Positions 12,853 through 12,928 of a stretch of 12,928 nt of DNA are shown piece after piece. How positions within the stretch are numbered: position 1 is the stretch's first letter; every line of letters begins with the position of its first letter. The position numbers and the translations under genes were made by a program. The notes under the pieces are model-generated. The model made no database searches and had not been told where the DNA came from. It was given only the letters and a program-made list of their open reading frames with translations. This DNA comes from a bacterium (GTDB taxonomy: Bacteria > Auribacterota > Auribacteria > Auribacterales > Auribacteraceae), in assembly GCA_021161885.1 (NCBI GenBank), contig JAGGZS010000043.1, positions 1-12,928 of the forward strand, in the 5' to 3' direction.

Positions 12853-12928
12853 TTAAGTACTGAATTTAAAGATAAAATTCTCTTTGGTTTCCATAATTAC
12901 AGTGATGTTTTTTTGAATATCCTTGCTG
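12853..12928 (-). CDS. Possible 3' end of a convergent gene, truncated by the window edge
   Basis: One minus-strand frame stays open from the window edge to a TAA at 12855-12853 and would encode a Lys-rich C-terminus (SKDIQKNITVIMETKENF...ST). Composition looks like coding sequence of this genome, but 25 codons are not enough to be sure. A second minus-strand frame is also open from the edge for about 20 codons. It would converge on the GH13 gene with a 36-bp gap. Confidence 0.4.
   Translation of the reverse strand, partial: SKDIQKNITVIMETKENFIFKFST

Noticed and set aside
1..12928. CRISPR array, tRNA, rRNA or integrase
   Set aside because: I looked for regularly spaced direct repeats, cloverleaf-like tails and recombinase motifs and saw none; the only repeats are the two MITE-like copies and short dyads.

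Overview
The window is AT-rich bacterial chromosome, densely coded, with short intergenic gaps and ordinary Shine-Dalgarno sites. Secreted proteins with type I signal peptides, an ECF sigma/anti-sigma pair, an HtrA-like protein and a BatD/MoxR/DUF58 set suggest a diderm (Gram-negative-type) bacterium. The mixture of moderately diverged core genes and unrecognised secreted proteins would fit an uncultured lineage such as Elusimicrobiota or Omnitrophota. That placement is a guess, since no rRNA or marker gene is present.

Left part (1-5400, all minus strand, transcribed right to left): a seven-gene run that looks like one operon. It encodes an ECF sigma factor (5291-4662), a zinc-finger transmembrane anti-sigma factor (4644-4084), an HtrA-like PDZ protein (4052-2955), a BatD-like membrane protein (2920-1931), a MoxR AAA+ ATPase (1950-961), a DUF58 protein (964-89) and the first 24 codons of a membrane protein leaving the window at base 1. 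The HtrA-like protein keeps the serine motif but contains no histidine at all, and its catalytic Asp aligns with Asn, so it should be a pseudoprotease. A plausible ECF-type promoter lies just upstream of the sigma gene and abuts the terminator of the preceding gene. The set reads as an envelope-stress regulon wired to a MoxR/Bat-type module through a dead HtrA sensor. This is the most interesting system in the window.

Middle (5400-9430): a small Lys-rich coiled-coil protein of unknown function; trmJ, a tRNA 2'-O-methyltransferase, on the plus strand; then three minus-strand genes. These are a short-chain dehydrogenase (SDR), a small secreted protein and a beta-propeller-like protein. Two copies of a MITE-like repeat in opposite orientation flank this three-gene block. 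The copy at 6931-7002 is short (72 bp). The copy at 9285-9427 is long (143 bp), with an extra GC-rich palindromic core, and it sits 25 bp upstream of the SDR start.

Right part (9595-12928): four plus-strand genes. A PIG-L/LmbE-type deacetylase, a formyltransferase-fold enzyme and a PTPS/QueD-type pterin enzyme are closely spaced (19 and 23 bp gaps) and look like one operon. They are followed after 114 bp by a cytoplasmic GH13 glycosidase. The deacetylase and formyltransferase pair suggests deacetylation followed by N-formylation of an amino sugar, but the substrate is not visible in the sequence. The last bases may hold the 3' end of a convergent minus-strand gene.
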